In this document: one piece after another, positions 39,681-51,669 of the stretch
How the letters are laid out: every line of letters starts with the position of its first letter
Numbering within the stretch: the stretch's first letter is position 1
From: CAVTJL01 sp963752325
GTDB lineage: Bacteria > Pseudomonadota > Alphaproteobacteria > Geminicoccales > Geminicoccaceae
Direction of reading: 5' to 3'
DNA length: 64,000 bases
NCBI GenBank assembly: GCA_963752325.1
Contig: CAVVXU010000004.1
Coordinates: 124,001-188,000, forward strand
The notes under the pieces: model-generated
What the model was told of the DNA's origin: nothing
What the model saw: the letters and a program-made list of their open reading frames with translations, nothing else
The model's database searches: none
Made by a program: the position numbers and the translations under genes

Positions 39681-39787
39681 CAGCGACAGACCGGCTCGCG
39701 GCCTTGCCGCTCTTGTTCAACTGCCATGCCGGCTCTATGCTTTGCTCGAATGTTAGGCACCCTCAGCTTGCTGCACAGGAAATAGGC

Positions 39788-40941
39788 ATGACGGCCAGCC
39801 GCTTTCAGCCGGCGTCGCGCTCCATGCGGCGACGCCCGGCGCATCCATCGGTCCCGGCCGAGGTTCTGCTGGGGAACATGCCGAGCGCCATGTTCGCGCT
39901 CGATACGGAGCTTCGTTTCTGCTCGGCCAACCCGGCGACGGAGCAGCTCTTCTCCGCCAGCTGGAACACCCTCCGGGGCCGCCCGCTCACGGACTTCGTG
40001 GCCCCCTATGCGCAGATTCTCGATCTGGCACGGCAGGTGCAGGCGTCGGGTAGCTCCATCTCCGATTACGCGCTGGAGCTCGCACTGGCCCGTGGGGAGG
40101 TGATGAGCGTCGACAGCCATCTCACGGCGATCCACGAGCTTCCGGGGCATATTCTCGTCGTGCTTCATCCCTGCTCCGTCGCACGCCGTCTCGACCAGCA
40201 CCTCGCCAACCGGGGCTCCGGGCGATCGGTGGCGGGGCTGGCTGCGACCCTCGCCCATGAGGTGAAGAACCCGCTCTCCGGCATCCGTGGCGCTGCCCAG
40301 CTCCTCGAGCCGTTCGTCTCCGAGGATGACGACAAGGCGCTCATCAAGCTCATCTGCGACGAGGCGGACCGCATCTGCAATCTCGTGGACCGGATGGAGG
40401 AGTTCTCCGACGGTGCTGCCCAAACCCGTGAGCGGGTGAACATCCACCAGGTGCTGGAGCATGTCAGGCGCCTCGCCGAGAATGGCTTCGCTCGGCATCA
40501 TCGCATCCAGGAACTCTATGACCCGTCGCTCCCGGAGATCGAGGGCGATCGTGACCGCCTCATCCAGGCTTTCCTCAACCTCGTCAAGAACGCTGCCGAG
40601 GCCGCACCACCCGGGACCGGCCAGATCGTGTTGGCGACACAATATCAGCACGGACTGCGCATGAGCGTGCCCTACAGCAATGAGCGCCTCGAGCTGCCGA
40701 TCTCGGTCGAGGTACGTGACAACGGGGCGGGCGTGCGCGAGGACATGGTCGAGCACCTCTTTGAGCCCTTTGTCTCGAGCAAGCCCAAGGGCACGGGGCT
40801 CGGCCTCTCCCTCGTCGCGAAAATCGTCGGCGATCACGGCGGCATGGTGTCGTACGTGCGGGGCACGCCGGGCACGATCTTCCGTGTTCGCCTGCCCGTC
40901 GCCCGCCGTCCGCGCGTCGCGAGCGGCGCCGAGGGACAGGG

Positions 40942-40945
<4 letters not shown>
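39788..40945 (+). CDS. ntrB: Nitrogen regulation sensor histidine kinase NtrB
   Basis: A 385-residue cytosolic kinase. A PAS domain (NMPSAMFALDTELRFCSAN) at residues 25-130 is followed by the H-box LAATLAHEVKNPLSGIRGAA near 155, N-box AFLNLVKNAAEAAP near 255 and the G boxes VRDNGAGV and GTGLGLSLVAKIV. It senses nitrogen status through PII and phosphorylates NtrC. The start at 39788 (MTASRFQ) was preferred over an upstream ATG. The stop overlaps ntrC. A dusB/nifR3 gene, often just upstream, is absent; ispDF diverges instead. Confidence 0.94.
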
Positions 40946-42390
<1,445 letters not shown>

Positions 42391-42431
42391 TCTGATCCCT
42401 TCTGCACTCTGGGGATCATCGAGCGCGCCAC

Positions 42432-44634
42432 GTGCTCTCCTTCTCGAGCCTGACACAGCCGGGACGCTGGAACTTCCTGCGTCGCGCCGATCTCGAGCGA
42501 CGGCTTGCCCTGCTCCTAGCGGTCAGCGCCATCGTCTCGAGCGTCGTCACCTATGCCGTGATCACGGGCTCCCCGCCCTATGGGGCGAGCGTCCGCACCG
42601 TCCTTCTTCTGCTCAACCTCGATTTCATCCTGCTCCTGCTGCTGGGTGTCGTGGTCGCGCGTCGCTTGGTGCGCCTCATCCTCGACCGCCGCCAAGGCTC
42701 AGCGGGCTCGAAGCTGCACACGAGGCTCGTCGCCCTCTTCAGCATCGTGGCCGTCACGCCCGCCATCCTCGTTGCCGTTTTCTCCGTCATCTTCCTGAGT
42801 TCCGGCCTCGAGACCTGGTTCTCGAGCCGCATCCGTGCCGCCCTCGACAACTCCCTGTCGGTGGCCGAGGCCTATCTGCAGGAGCATCGAGACGTCATCC
42901 GGGCCGACGCGCTCGCGATGGCGACCGATCTCGAGCGCGAGGGTCCGGGCCTTCTGCAGGACCCGATCTACCTGCGGCACTTCGTGGTGGCGCAGGCGGC
43001 GCTGCGCTCGCTCACCGAGGCCATCGTCTTCGACAAGAGCGGGCGGGTCCTGGCCCATTCGGGCCTCGGCATCGCCCTTGAGGTCGAGCAGCTCTCACCC
43101 GAGGCCCTGGCACGGGCCGAGCAGGGCGAGGTCGTGACGATGACGAGCTCGACCGACGATCGGGTGCGGGCGCTGCTGCGGCTCGATGGGATGGGTGAGG
43201 ACCTCTTTTTGTTCGTCGGCCGGTTCGTCGATGCCAAAGTGCTCAACTACATGGAGCGCACCCAGCAGGTGGTGGCCGAGTACCGCCGTATGGAGGACGA
43301 GCGATCCGGGGTTCAGATCACCTCCTCGCTGATCTTCGGGATCGTGGCGCTTCTGCTCCTCTTGGGTGCCGTCTGGCTCGGCATGAACTTCGCCGACCAG
43401 CTGGCGACACCGATCAGCCGCCTCATCGCCGCGGCCAATCGGGTCCGAAGCGGCGACCTCATGGCGCGTGTGCCCGAGGATGAGGCCGAGGACGAGATCG
43501 CGCTGCTCTCACGCGCCTTCAACCGCATGACCAGCCAGCTCGACGGCCAGCGTCGCGAGCTGATCGCGGCCAACCAGCAGCTCGATGATCGACGGCGCTT
43601 CACCGAGGCGGTGCTGGCCGGCGTGACCGCCGGCGTCATCGGCCTCGACTCGAGCCGTCGCGTGATCCTGCCCAATCGCTCCGCCATGGATCTGCTGGCG
43701 ATCGGCGGCGACGGGCTGGCGGAGCGGCCCGTCGAGGACGTCCTGCCCGAGTTGTCACCGCTGTTCGCTCGCCTTGCGGAGCGACCGGACGAGCCGGTTC
43801 AAGAGCAGATCTCGGTGATCCGCGGCGGCCATCAGCGAACCCTGCTCGTCCGGCTCGCGGCCCAGCTGGAAGGCGAGGAGATCCGGGGCTTCGTTCTGAC
43901 CTTCGACGACGTGACCGAGCTGATGAGCGCTCAGCGCCAGGCAGCCTGGGCCGAGGTGGCGCGCCGCATCGCCCACGAGATCAAGAATCCATTGACGCCC
44001 ATCCGGCTCTCGGCGGAGCGGCTGGGTCGGAAATATCTGAGCCAGATCGGCGCAGACGGACCAGGAGAGCTTCACCAAATCCGTGACCACGATCGTGCGC
44101 CAGGTCGACACCATCGGTCGGCTGATCGGCGAGTTCTCGGCTTTCGCGCGCATGCCGGCACCCGTGATGCGACCCGAATCGGTCGCGGAACTCGTGCGGA
44201 CCGCCGTGCATCTTCAGGAGGAGGCGAGGCCCATGATTGCTTTCACCGTCGACTTGCCGCAAGGTGACCCTCTCCTTGCCAGCTGCGATGGCGAGAAGAT
44301 CGGTCAGGCCCTGACCAACCTCCTCCAGAATGCCGTTGACGCGCTGAATGAGCGCGGCACGACTGACGGGCAGGAGCCTGCGATCCGGGCCCGCGCGCGA
44401 CATGCAAGGTCGGACATTGTCATTGAGGTTGAGGACAACGGCCCTGGGCTCCCCGCCGGGGAGCGCGAGCGGCTCTTCGAGCCCTACATGACGACGCGTA
44501 CCCACGGTACGGGGTTGGGACTTGCCATCGTGAAGAAGATCATGGAGGAACATGCCGGAAGGGTTGAGCTGATGAACGGCTCTTCAGGTGGTGCGCTCGT
44601 GCGTCTCAGCCTCCCTGCTAGAACGCGGGCATAG
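42432..44634 (+). CDS. ntrY: Membrane sensor histidine kinase NtrY, one frameshift
   Basis: About 733 residues once corrected. It starts at GTG 42432. Membrane helices near residues 25-45, 55-80, 95-125 (LVALFSIVAVTPAILVAVF) and 295-320 (SSLIFGIVALLLLLGAVWLG) bracket a periplasmic sensor of about 165 residues. HAMP, PAS and the H-box VARRIAHEIKNPLTPIRLSA follow. A +1 shift near 44060 puts the rest (DQESFTKSVTTIVRQVDTI, ALTNLLQNAVDAL, VEDNGPGLPAGERERLFEPY, GTGLGLAIVKKI) in another frame. NtrY/NtrX act in nitrate, redox and envelope control. Confidence 0.92.
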
Positions 44635-44696
44635 GTCCCCGGGATGCGGAGGGGACGAAGCGGCACGGCACGGCAGCGCCCGGCGCGGACGGCTCG

Positions 44697-46079
44697 ATGA
44701 GCAAAGATGTACTGATCGTTGATGACGAGGTGGCGATTCGCGAGGTCGTCGGCGCCATTCTCGAGGATGAGGGCTACCGGCCCCGTCAGGCCGCCAATAG
44801 CGAGGAGGCGCTGAGGGAGATCGAGCGCCGGCGCCCTGGGCTGGTCCTCCTGGACATCTGGCTCGAGGGCAGCAAGCTCGACGGGGTGCAGATTCTGGAG
44901 CGGATCAAGGCCGGCTATCCGGATGTGCCGGTGGTCATGTTCAGCGGGCACGGCACGATCGAGACCGCCGTCGCGGCGATCAAGAAGGGCGCCTACGACT
45001 TCATCGAGAAGCCTTTCAAATCGGACCGGATGCTGCTCTCGATCGAGCATGCCATGGAGGCGAGCCGCCTCAAGCGCGAGAACGACGAGCTGCGGACGCG
45101 AATGGGCGACGATGTCGAGCTCATCGGCGGCTCTCCGGCCATGACCCGGGTCCGCCAGCTGATCGACAAGGTGGCGCCGACCAACTCACGGGTGATGATC
45201 AGCGGCCCGCCCGGCTCGGGCAAGGAGGTCGCGTCGCGGGCGATCCACGCCCGGTCGCGACGGGCCGCAGGTCCCTTCGTCGTGCTCAACGCCGCCTCCC
45301 TTGGTCTCGATCGCGTCGATCTCGAGCTTTTCGGCGCCGAGCAGGGATGGTTGGGCGCCGATCAGCCGCGGGTGATCGGCAGCTTCGAGCGGGCGGACGG
45401 CGGCACGATCCTGCTCGACGAGATCGCCGACATGCCGCTCGAGACCCAGGGCAAGATCCTCCGGGTTCTGCAGGAGCAGCGCTTCACGAGGCTGGGCGGG
45501 GATGCGCGGGTCGAGGTCGATGTGCGCGTCATCGCCACCAGTAACCGGGACCTTCGAACCGAGATGGCCGCCGGGCGTTTCCGTGAGGACCTCTACTATC
45601 GCCTCAACGTGGTGCCTCTCGTCATGCCGCCGCTCGGCGAGCGGCGCACCGATATCCCCGAGCTGGTGCGGTATTTCATGCAGGCAGCGGCGCGCAGCGT
45701 CGGGGCGCCCGTGGCCATCGTCGGCGAGGAGGCCATGGCGGTGCTCCAGACCGCCCACTGGCCCGGCGACGTCCGCCAGCTCAGGAACACCATCGAGTGG
45801 GTCCTGATCATGGCCCCGCGCGACGGGGGCGCGGTCGCGGTTGATCAGCTGCCGAGCGATCTCTCGAACAGCGCTGCGGCCTCAATGGACCCCTCGGCGA
45901 ACGGCGAGCTCGTGTCGATGCCGCTGCGCGAGGCCCGGGAGCATTTCGAGCGCAGCTATCTGCAGGCCCAACTCCAGCGGTTCGGCGGCAACATCTCGCG
46001 CACCGCGAACTTCGTCGGCATGGAGCGGTCGGCTCTGCATCGCAAGCTCAAGACGCTCGGCCTCAACAGTGACGACTGA
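44697..46079 (+). CDS. ntrX: Response regulator NtrX
   Basis: A 460-residue NtrC-like regulator paired with NtrY. Receiver with DVLIVDDEVAIREVV and phospho-Asp in VLLDIWL (near 52); AAA+ with Walker A SGPPGSGKEVASRAIH and GGTILLDEIADMPLETQGKI; C-terminal Fis-like helix-turn-helix NISRTANFVGMERSALHRKL. The GAFTGA loop is missing: the segment reads FGAEQGWLGADQPRVIG. That is in keeping with alphaproteobacterial NtrX, thought not to need sigma-54. It follows ntrY by 62 bases. Confidence 0.95.
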   Translation: MSKDVLIVDDEVAIREVVGAILEDEGYRPRQAANSEEALREIERRRPGLVLLDIWLEGSKLDGVQILERIKAGYPDVPVVMFSGHGTIETAVAAIKKGAYDFIEKPFKSDRMLLSIEHAMEASRLKRENDELRTRMGDDVELIGGSPAMTRVRQLIDKVAPTNSRVMISGPPGSGKEVASRAIHARSRRAAGPFVVLNAASLGLDRVDLELFGAEQGWLGADQPRVIGSFERADGGTILLDEIADMPLETQGKILRVLQEQRFTRLGGDARVEVDVRVIATSNRDLRTEMAAGRFREDLYYRLNVVPLVMPPLGERRTDIPELVRYFMQAAARSVGAPVAIVGEEAMAVLQTAHWPGDVRQLRNTIEWVLIMAPRDGGAVAVDQLPSDLSNSAAASMDPSANGELVSMPLREAREHFERSYLQAQLQRFGGNISRTANFVGMERSALHRKLKTLGLNSDD

Positions 46080-46118
46080 TCGCGCGCGTGGCCGACCGGG
46101 CCTTGCTCCCCGGCATCC

Positions 46119-47492
46119 ATGAAGGTCATCGTCGCGGGCGCAGGACAGGTCGGCTTCAACATCGCCCGCTATCTGGCAGCGGCCGGCAACGACGTGACGA
46201 TCATCGATCAGCGTGCCGACCTGGTGCAGAAGATCGGCGACAGCCTCGACATCCAGGCCCTGGTAGGCTTCGCCTCGCACCCCTCGACCCTCGAGCACGC
46301 CGGCGCCCGCGACGCCGAGATGCTCATCGCTGTGACCTACAGCGACGAGGTCAACATGGTGGCCTGCCAGGTGGCGCACTCCCTCTTCAGCGTGCCGACC
46401 AGGATCGCGCGCATCCGCCAGCAGGACTACCGGCAGAGCCGCTGGCAGGACCTCTTCGGCCGAGATCGCCTGCCGATCGATGTCGTCATCTCGCCTGAGG
46501 TCGAGGTCGCGCATGCCATCGCGCTGCGGCTCGACGTGCCGGGCGCCTTGAACGTCATTCCCTTCGCCAACGACAAGGTGCGCATGATCGCTGTGCGCGC
46601 GGATGCCAAGACGCCGATCATTGACACGCCGCTGCGCCAGCTGACCTACCTCTTTCCCGACCTGCATCTCGTCTGTATCGGCATCGGCCGTGGCGACCGC
46701 TTCTTCGTGCCCGACCCCGACGATCAGATCCTTGTCCAGGACGAGGTCTATTTCGTTGTCGACACCAGCCACCTGTCCCGTGCGCTGCCGGCCTTCGGGC
46801 GTGAGGAGCGCCTGTCGGAGCGAATCATCATCGCCGGGGGCGGCAATATCGGCCTCTTCCTCGCGAGCGAGCTCGAGCGGCGCCATCCGGGCATCAGCCT
46901 CAAGATCATCGAGCCGAACGCGGCCCGAGCCGAGGTCGTGGCGGAGCAGCTTCGTCGCGCCGTGGTTCTGAAGGGCGACGCACGCGATCGCGACCTGCTC
47001 GATGAGGCGAGCGTGCGCTCGGCCGAAGCCATCGTCACCGTGACCAACGATGACGAGGTCAACATCATGGCGGCGCTCCTGGCGAAGCGTCTCGGCTGCG
47101 GACGCGCGATGGCGCTTGTCAACAACAGCGCTTATGAGCTGCTGTTGCACTCGGTCGGCATCGATGTCGCCATCAACCCGCGCGACACGACGGTATCGAG
47201 CATCCTGCAGCATGTCCGACGCGGCCGCATCAAGGCTGTGCACACCATTCGCGATGGTATGGCCGAGGTGTTCGAGGCCGAGGCGCTCGAGAGCTCACCG
47301 ATCGTCGGTCAGCCCCTCCGCGAGGTGAAGACGCCAGGCCTCATCGTGGGCGCCATCGTGCGGGGCAACGAGGTGATCACACCCCGTGGCGATACGATGG
47401 TGAAGGCCAGGGATCGCGTGGTGATTGCTGCCCGTAGCGACGTCGTGAGGCGGGTGGAGCAGCTCTTCGCCGTTCGCCTCGACTATTTCTGA
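46119..47492 (+). CDS. trkA: Trk potassium transporter NAD-binding subunit TrkA
   Basis: A 457-residue cytosolic regulator of a Trk/Ktr K+ channel. Two tandem RCK modules: residues 1-230 with VIVAGAGQVGFNIARYLAA and 230-457 with IIIAGGGNIGLFLASELERR, each followed by a TrkA-C domain. The channel subunit (TrkH) is not in this window. It belongs to the conserved ntrYX-trkA-dat-hfq-hflX series. Confidence 0.95.
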   Translation: MKVIVAGAGQVGFNIARYLAAAGNDVTIIDQRADLVQKIGDSLDIQALVGFASHPSTLEHAGARDAEMLIAVTYSDEVNMVACQVAHSLFSVPTRIARIRQQDYRQSRWQDLFGRDRLPIDVVISPEVEVAHAIALRLDVPGALNVIPFANDKVRMIAVRADAKTPIIDTPLRQLTYLFPDLHLVCIGIGRGDRFFVPDPDDQILVQDEVYFVVDTSHLSRALPAFGREERLSERIIIAGGGNIGLFLASELERRHPGISLKIIEPNAARAEVVAEQLRRAVVLKGDARDRDLLDEASVRSAEAIVTVTNDDEVNIMAALLAKRLGCGRAMALVNNSAYELLLHSVGIDVAINPRDTTVSSILQHVRRGRIKAVHTIRDGMAEVFEAEALESSPIVGQPLREVKTPGLIVGAIVRGNEVITPRGDTMVKARDRVVIAARSDVVRRVEQLFAVRLDYF

Positions 47493-47517
47493 CGAGACGA
47501 GACGAGAAGGCGAGACG

Positions 47518-48378
47518 ATGTCCCGCATCGCTTATGCAAACGGGCGCTACCTGCCGATCGGCGCGCCCGCTATCCAGATCGAGGATCGCGGCTACCAGCT
47601 GGCGGACGGGGTCTACGAGGTCTGCAAGGTGGTGGCTGGGCGGTTCCGGGACCTCGACCGGCACCTCGATCGTCTGGAGCGGTCGCTGGCTGCCGTCCGC
47701 ATCCCGATGCCGATGGGGCGGCGCGCCCTCGAGCTGGTCATGAGGGAGACCTGGCGGCGCAACAGACTCCCGGATGCCATGGTCTACCTTCAGGTCAGCC
47801 GTGGCGTGGCGCCGCGAAACCACGCCTTTCCCTCGCTCGTCCGACCAAGCCTTGTCGTCACCGTGCGGCCATCGCGACTGCCGAGCGCCAGGGAGATGGA
47901 GCACGGCGTCCGGGTCATCACGCTGCCGGACGAGCGTTGGGCGCGCTGCGAGATCAAGTCGATCAGCCTCCTGCCGAATGTCCTGGCGAAGCAGAGCGCC
48001 GCCGAGGCCGGCTGCCGCGAGGCTTGGCTCGTCGACGGCGAGGGGCATGTCACGGAGGGCGCGAGCTCGAACGCCTACATCGTCGATCGGGAGGGCAGGG
48101 TGGTCACGCACCCGCTCGGCCCGGCGATCCTCGGCGGGATCACGCGCTCCGTCGTCGTCGAGCTTGCCCGCGAGGCAGGCATCGAGGTGGTCGAGCGGGC
48201 CTTCACCGTCGACGAGGCGATGGCCGCGCGCGAGGCGTTTCTCACCAGCACCACATCCCTCGTGCTGCCCGTGACCGAGATCGACGGCAGGCCGGTGGCG
48301 AATGGTCGGCCCGGTACGGTCACGACGCGTCTCGCTGCCCTCTACGCCTCAGCCGAGGGGCTGGCTCCCGACCCCTGA
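47518..48378 (+). CDS. dat: D-amino-acid transaminase
   Basis: A 286-residue fold-type IV PLP enzyme. VEDRGYQL-type motif IQIEDRGYQLADGVYEV near residue 20, the internal aldimine Lys in WARCEIKSISLLPNVLAKQ near 145, and the PLP-phosphate site VTEGASSNAYIV near 180. It interconverts D-alanine and D-glutamate with their keto acids for peptidoglycan. Close relatives are branched-chain and aminodeoxychorismate enzymes; the motifs and alphaproteobacterial context favour Dat. Confidence 0.9.
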   Translation: MSRIAYANGRYLPIGAPAIQIEDRGYQLADGVYEVCKVVAGRFRDLDRHLDRLERSLAAVRIPMPMGRRALELVMRETWRRNRLPDAMVYLQVSRGVAPRNHAFPSLVRPSLVVTVRPSRLPSAREMEHGVRVITLPDERWARCEIKSISLLPNVLAKQSAAEAGCREAWLVDGEGHVTEGASSNAYIVDREGRVVTHPLGPAILGGITRSVVVELAREAGIEVVERAFTVDEAMAAREAFLTSTTSLVLPVTEIDGRPVANGRPGTVTTRLAALYASAEGLAPDP

Positions 48379-48500
48379 TGTGCGACCCGGCGTCGCGCTT
48401 GAGCGCGATGGTGGAGCGATCGGGCTTGCCGGCTGTTTGAGGCACGGCTATGCGGATCGCTGCGGATCGGACCCGCGTGGCGAGTGCAAGCCCGCTGCTC

Positions 48501-48530
48501 TTGACGTTGTGCGTGTGCGTACGACATAAT
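48501..48530 (+). promoter_or_regulatory. Sigma-70-type promoter for hfq
   Basis: TTGACG (48501-48506) and CATAAT (48525-48530) are 18 bases apart, in the 214-base gap between dat and hfq, about 62 bases before the hfq ATG. The surroundings are locally AT-rich (ATAATTTTGTG). Good consensus match, not tested. Confidence 0.65.
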
Positions 48531-48592
48531 TTTGTGTTGCCCAGGATCGGATCTGCGATCGTCAGGCCGAACAACAAGAAGGTAAGAGGTCG

Positions 48593-48850
48593 ATGCCGGC
48601 CGAGAAACAACAGAACCTGCAGGATGTCTTTCTAAACCACGTCCGGAAGAACAAGGTCCCGGTGACCATCTTCCTAATCAATGGCGTGAAGCTCCAGGGC
48701 GTCATCAGCTCGTTCGACAACTTCTGCTTGCTGCTCAGGCGGGACGGGCACGTTCAGCTGGTCTACAAGCATGCCGTCTCCACGGTCATGCCTTCGGCCG
48801 CCGTGCGTCTCTATGAGCCCGCGGCGGAGGAGGCGGCCCCGCAGCCTTGA
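48593..48850 (+). CDS. hfq: RNA chaperone Hfq
   Basis: An 85-residue Sm-like hexameric RNA-binding protein that matches small RNAs to mRNAs. MPAEKQQNLQDVFLNHVRKN, the Sm1 motif VPVTIFLINGVKLQGVISSFDNF and the Sm2 motif YKHAVSTVMP (Hfq KHA signature) are all present, followed by a short acidic tail typical of alphaproteobacteria. AAGGTAAGAGG upstream is the ribosome-binding site. It is coupled to hflX. Confidence 0.98.
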   Translation: MPAEKQQNLQDVFLNHVRKNKVPVTIFLINGVKLQGVISSFDNFCLLLRRDGHVQLVYKHAVSTVMPSAAVRLYEPAAEEAAPQP

Positions 48851-50199
48851 CGGGCGGCGGGCGGGTCGACGGACAGAACGACGCGGCCGCGGCACAAGGC
48901 GGGCGAGCCTGGGTCATTCATCCGGCGCTGTCGCAACAGGATGGCGTCGGGCGAGATCTCGACCGCAGGCTCGCGGAGGGGATAGGGCTCGCCAGGGCCA
49001 TTGACCTCGATGTCGTGGGCAGCGAGGTCGTCGTCCTCCGGCGCCCGACGCCCGCGACGCTCCTCGGCTCGGGCAAGGTCGATGAGGTCAAGGAGCGCTT
49101 GGCCGCGAGCGAGGCCGGCCTCGTGATCGTCGATGGGCCGCTGACGCCAGTGCAACAGCGCAACCTCGAGCGCGCCTGGAAGGTCAAGGTCATCGACCGG
49201 ACGGGCCTCATCCTCGAGATCTTCGGCGAGCGGGCGCGGACCCGCGAGGGCGTGCTGCAAGTGGAGCTGGCGGCGCTCACCTACCAGCGCTCACGGCTGG
49301 TGCGCTCCTGGACCCACCTCGAGCGGCAGCGCGGTGGCTTTGGGTTCATCGGTGGTCCGGGCGAGAGCCAGCTCGAGCTCGACCGTCGGCGGATCACCGA
49401 GCGGATCGTCCGGCTCGGCCAGGAGCTCGACGAGGTGCGCCGCACCCGAGGCCTGCACCGCAAGGCGCGCGATCGGGTACCTTACAGGACCGTGGCGCTC
49501 GTCGGCTACACCAACGCCGGCAAGTCGACTCTTTTCAACCGTCTGACAGGGGCCGGCGTCGAGGCTGTCGACAAGCTCTTCGCCACGCTCGACCCGACGA
49601 TGCGGCTGATCCGGCTGCCGTCCGGGCTGCGCGCCATCCTCTCCGACACGGTCGGTTTCATCAGCGATCTTCCGACCGCCCTCGTCGCGGCCTTCCGCGC
49701 CACGCTCGAGGAGGTGTTGGCTGCGGACCTCGTCGTCCACGTCCGGGACATCTCCCACCCGGAGACGGACGCCCAGTCGGACGACGTGGCGCGGGTCCTG
49801 GACGAGCTCGGTATCGAGGCGGCGGATCGGGACGCCCGGATGATCGAGGTGTGGAACAAGATCGACCGTCTCGGTCCCGATGACCTGGCCCGGCGTCGCG
49901 AGGAAGCCGCACGCCGACCCGACGTGTGCCTCGCCTCGGCGCTGAGCGGCGCTGGCCTCGGGGATCTCCTCCAGCAGATCGACCAGCGTCTTCTCCTTCG
50001 CCACGAGATCGTCGAGATCGACATACCCTTCGTCGACGGGGAGCTTCTGGCGTGGCTCCACCGACGCTGCGAGGTGCTGGCTCGCGAGGACCGGGACACC
50101 GGCATCCATCTTCGACTGGCGCTCGAGCCTAAGCTGCGCGCCCAGCTCGAGGCGCGCCTCGGTCATAGGCTCCCTACGGTGCCGCCACTCAGCTCGTGA
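48847..50199 (+). CDS. hflX: GTPase HflX
   Basis: A 450-residue ribosome-splitting GTPase. The N-terminal HflX domain (LLGSGKVDEVKERL, DGPLTPVQQRNLERAWKVKV, VLQVELAALTYQRSRLVRSW, GGFGFIGGPGESQLELDRR) is followed by the G domain: VALVGYTNAGKSTLFNRLTG (G1), DTVGFISDLP (G3), NKID (G4). The only in-frame start that keeps the N-terminus is TTG 48847, overlapping the hfq stop with GAGGAGG upstream. Its 3' end overlaps the convergent ppx gene by 11 bases. Confidence 0.94.
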   Translation: MTGGGRVDGQNDAAAAQGGRAWVIHPALSQQDGVGRDLDRRLAEGIGLARAIDLDVVGSEVVVLRRPTPATLLGSGKVDEVKERLAASEAGLVIVDGPLTPVQQRNLERAWKVKVIDRTGLILEIFGERARTREGVLQVELAALTYQRSRLVRSWTHLERQRGGFGFIGGPGESQLELDRRRITERIVRLGQELDEVRRTRGLHRKARDRVPYRTVALVGYTNAGKSTLFNRLTGAGVEAVDKLFATLDPTMRLIRLPSGLRAILSDTVGFISDLPTALVAAFRATLEEVLAADLVVHVRDISHPETDAQSDDVARVLDELGIEAADRDARMIEVWNKIDRLGPDDLARRREEAARRPDVCLASALSGAGLGDLLQQIDQRLLLRHEIVEIDIPFVDGELLAWLHRRCEVLAREDRDTGIHLRLALEPKLRAQLEARLGHRLPTVPPLSS

Positions 50200-51664
50200 T
50201 GCGGGTCCGTGCCAGGCCCAGCGTGCCGGCCAAAGCCTGGAGCCTCCCCTGGAGAGCCTCGTCGTCGCCCAGCGCCACCGGCGACGGGGCGATCAGAGCA
50301 AGCTCCTGGCCATGCCTCTCGATCCTCGACTGGGCGAGCAGGTCCGGGACGCCGGCCGACATCCGGTAGCCGAGGCTCAGCGCCCTTCCCAGGATCTCGG
50401 CCCTCTGTCGACTTGCTCCCGGAAGAAGGCCCAGCATCCGTTGGATCGGCGGGTCGTCGGGCTGGCCCTCGTAACGGATGAAGACGGTGTAGGCGAGGAA
50501 CACGCGCTCCGCATGGTCGACCCCGAGGAGCGGCAGCTGGACCGTGCGGAAGAAGGCCTCGCGCGCTCGGGTGTCGGGATGCTCGCGCCAGGCGCTGTCC
50601 GAGATATGGCAGGCAGCCTCGCGGAGCCGACGCTGGTCAAGCCTCCCGGGCAGCAGATCGCATGTCCAGCGTGCCATCGCCTCGCCGATCCCGGGCAGAC
50701 GGTGCTCGAGCTCCCCGAGCTCGCGGGCTCCCACGACGAGCGGGTCGGCTGCGCGCTCCTCGGGGGACAATCTCGCAAAGACACGGCCCTCGCGAAGCCC
50801 TGTCGCCGAGAACACGACGACTGACGGGCTCAGCCGTCGCACCACCCGCTCGAGCAGCAGCCCTGCCGCGGCAAGTGTCTCCCGTCGACGGCGGGGCACG
50901 CCCGGGATGTGGGCCAAAGAACGGGTGTCCAGCCGGGCGATCGACTGCCCGAGCGTGATGGTCTCGGCAGCCGAAAGCTCATAGCCGTGGAGAACCCGCA
51001 ACGGGGCGTCGACCATGGCCATGCGTGCCCGCGCCAGCGCTCGCCAGCTTCCGCCAACGACGTAGAATGGCTGGCCCGCTGCGGCCCTGGCGACTTCGTC
51101 GGCGGCGCTGAGAGCCTCGTCGACCATCCTCTCGGCGCGGGCCGGATCGACGGCATGCACGTCGGCGACGGTGAGCGCCCCGACCGGGATGCTGACGCCC
51201 GCGATGCTCGAGCTGCCGGCCGGCAGCGAGGCCAGCTCGACGCTGCCACCGCCGAGGTCACCCATGACGCCGCGGGGCGCCAGAAAGCCGCAGGCGACCC
51301 CGAGGGCGCTCAGCCCGGCTTCCTCCTGCCCGCTCAGGAGGGCGACCGGCCGACCCACTGCACGGCCGGCGGCCGTGAGGAACGCCTCCCGGTCCACGGC
51401 GGAGCGCACGGCTGCCGTCGCCACGATATCGATCTCGGCGCAGCCCATGCCCTCGGCGATGGCAACGAACCGCCGGAGGGTCTCGATCGCCCGGCGCTGC
51501 CCGACCGGTCCGAGGCTGCCCGTGCGCGTCACCTCGCGGCCGAGCGCGCAGAGCCGGCGCTCATTGTAGCGCGTGGTCGGCGCTCGCGAGAGATGATCGT
51601 AGACGACGAGCCGTATCGAGTTGGAGCCGAGATCGATGACCGCTATCGGTGAGGGATCCGCCAC
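50189..51664 (-). CDS. ppx: Ppx/GppA exopolyphosphatase family protein
   Basis: A 491-residue ASKHA-fold phosphatase. It starts at GTG 51664: ADPSPIAVIDLGSNSIRLVVYD (phosphate-1 loop), then GCAEIDIVATAAVRSAVDREAF, SGQEEAGLSALGV and GVMGDLGGGSVELA (phosphate-2 loop). The C-terminal half is the helical HD-like domain. It degrades polyphosphate or (p)ppGpp-type nucleotides. It lies 5 bases after ppk on the same strand, pairing synthesis with breakdown. Confidence 0.93.
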   Translation of the reverse strand: MADPSPIAVIDLGSNSIRLVVYDHLSRAPTTRYNERRLCALGREVTRTGSLGPVGQRRAIETLRRFVAIAEGMGCAEIDIVATAAVRSAVDREAFLTAAGRAVGRPVALLSGQEEAGLSALGVACGFLAPRGVMGDLGGGSVELASLPAGSSSIAGVSIPVGALTVADVHAVDPARAERMVDEALSAADEVARAAAGQPFYVVGGSWRALARARMAMVDAPLRVLHGYELSAAETITLGQSIARLDTRSLAHIPGVPRRRRETLAAAGLLLERVVRRLSPSVVVFSATGLREGRVFARLSPEERAADPLVVGARELGELEHRLPGIGEAMARWTCDLLPGRLDQRRLREAACHISDSAWREHPDTRAREAFFRTVQLPLLGVDHAERVFLAYTVFIRYEGQPDDPPIQRMLGLLPGASRQRAEILGRALSLGYRMSAGVPDLLAQSRIERHGQELALIAPSPVALGDDEALQGRLQALAGTLGLARTRITS

Positions 51665-51669
51665 GGGCC

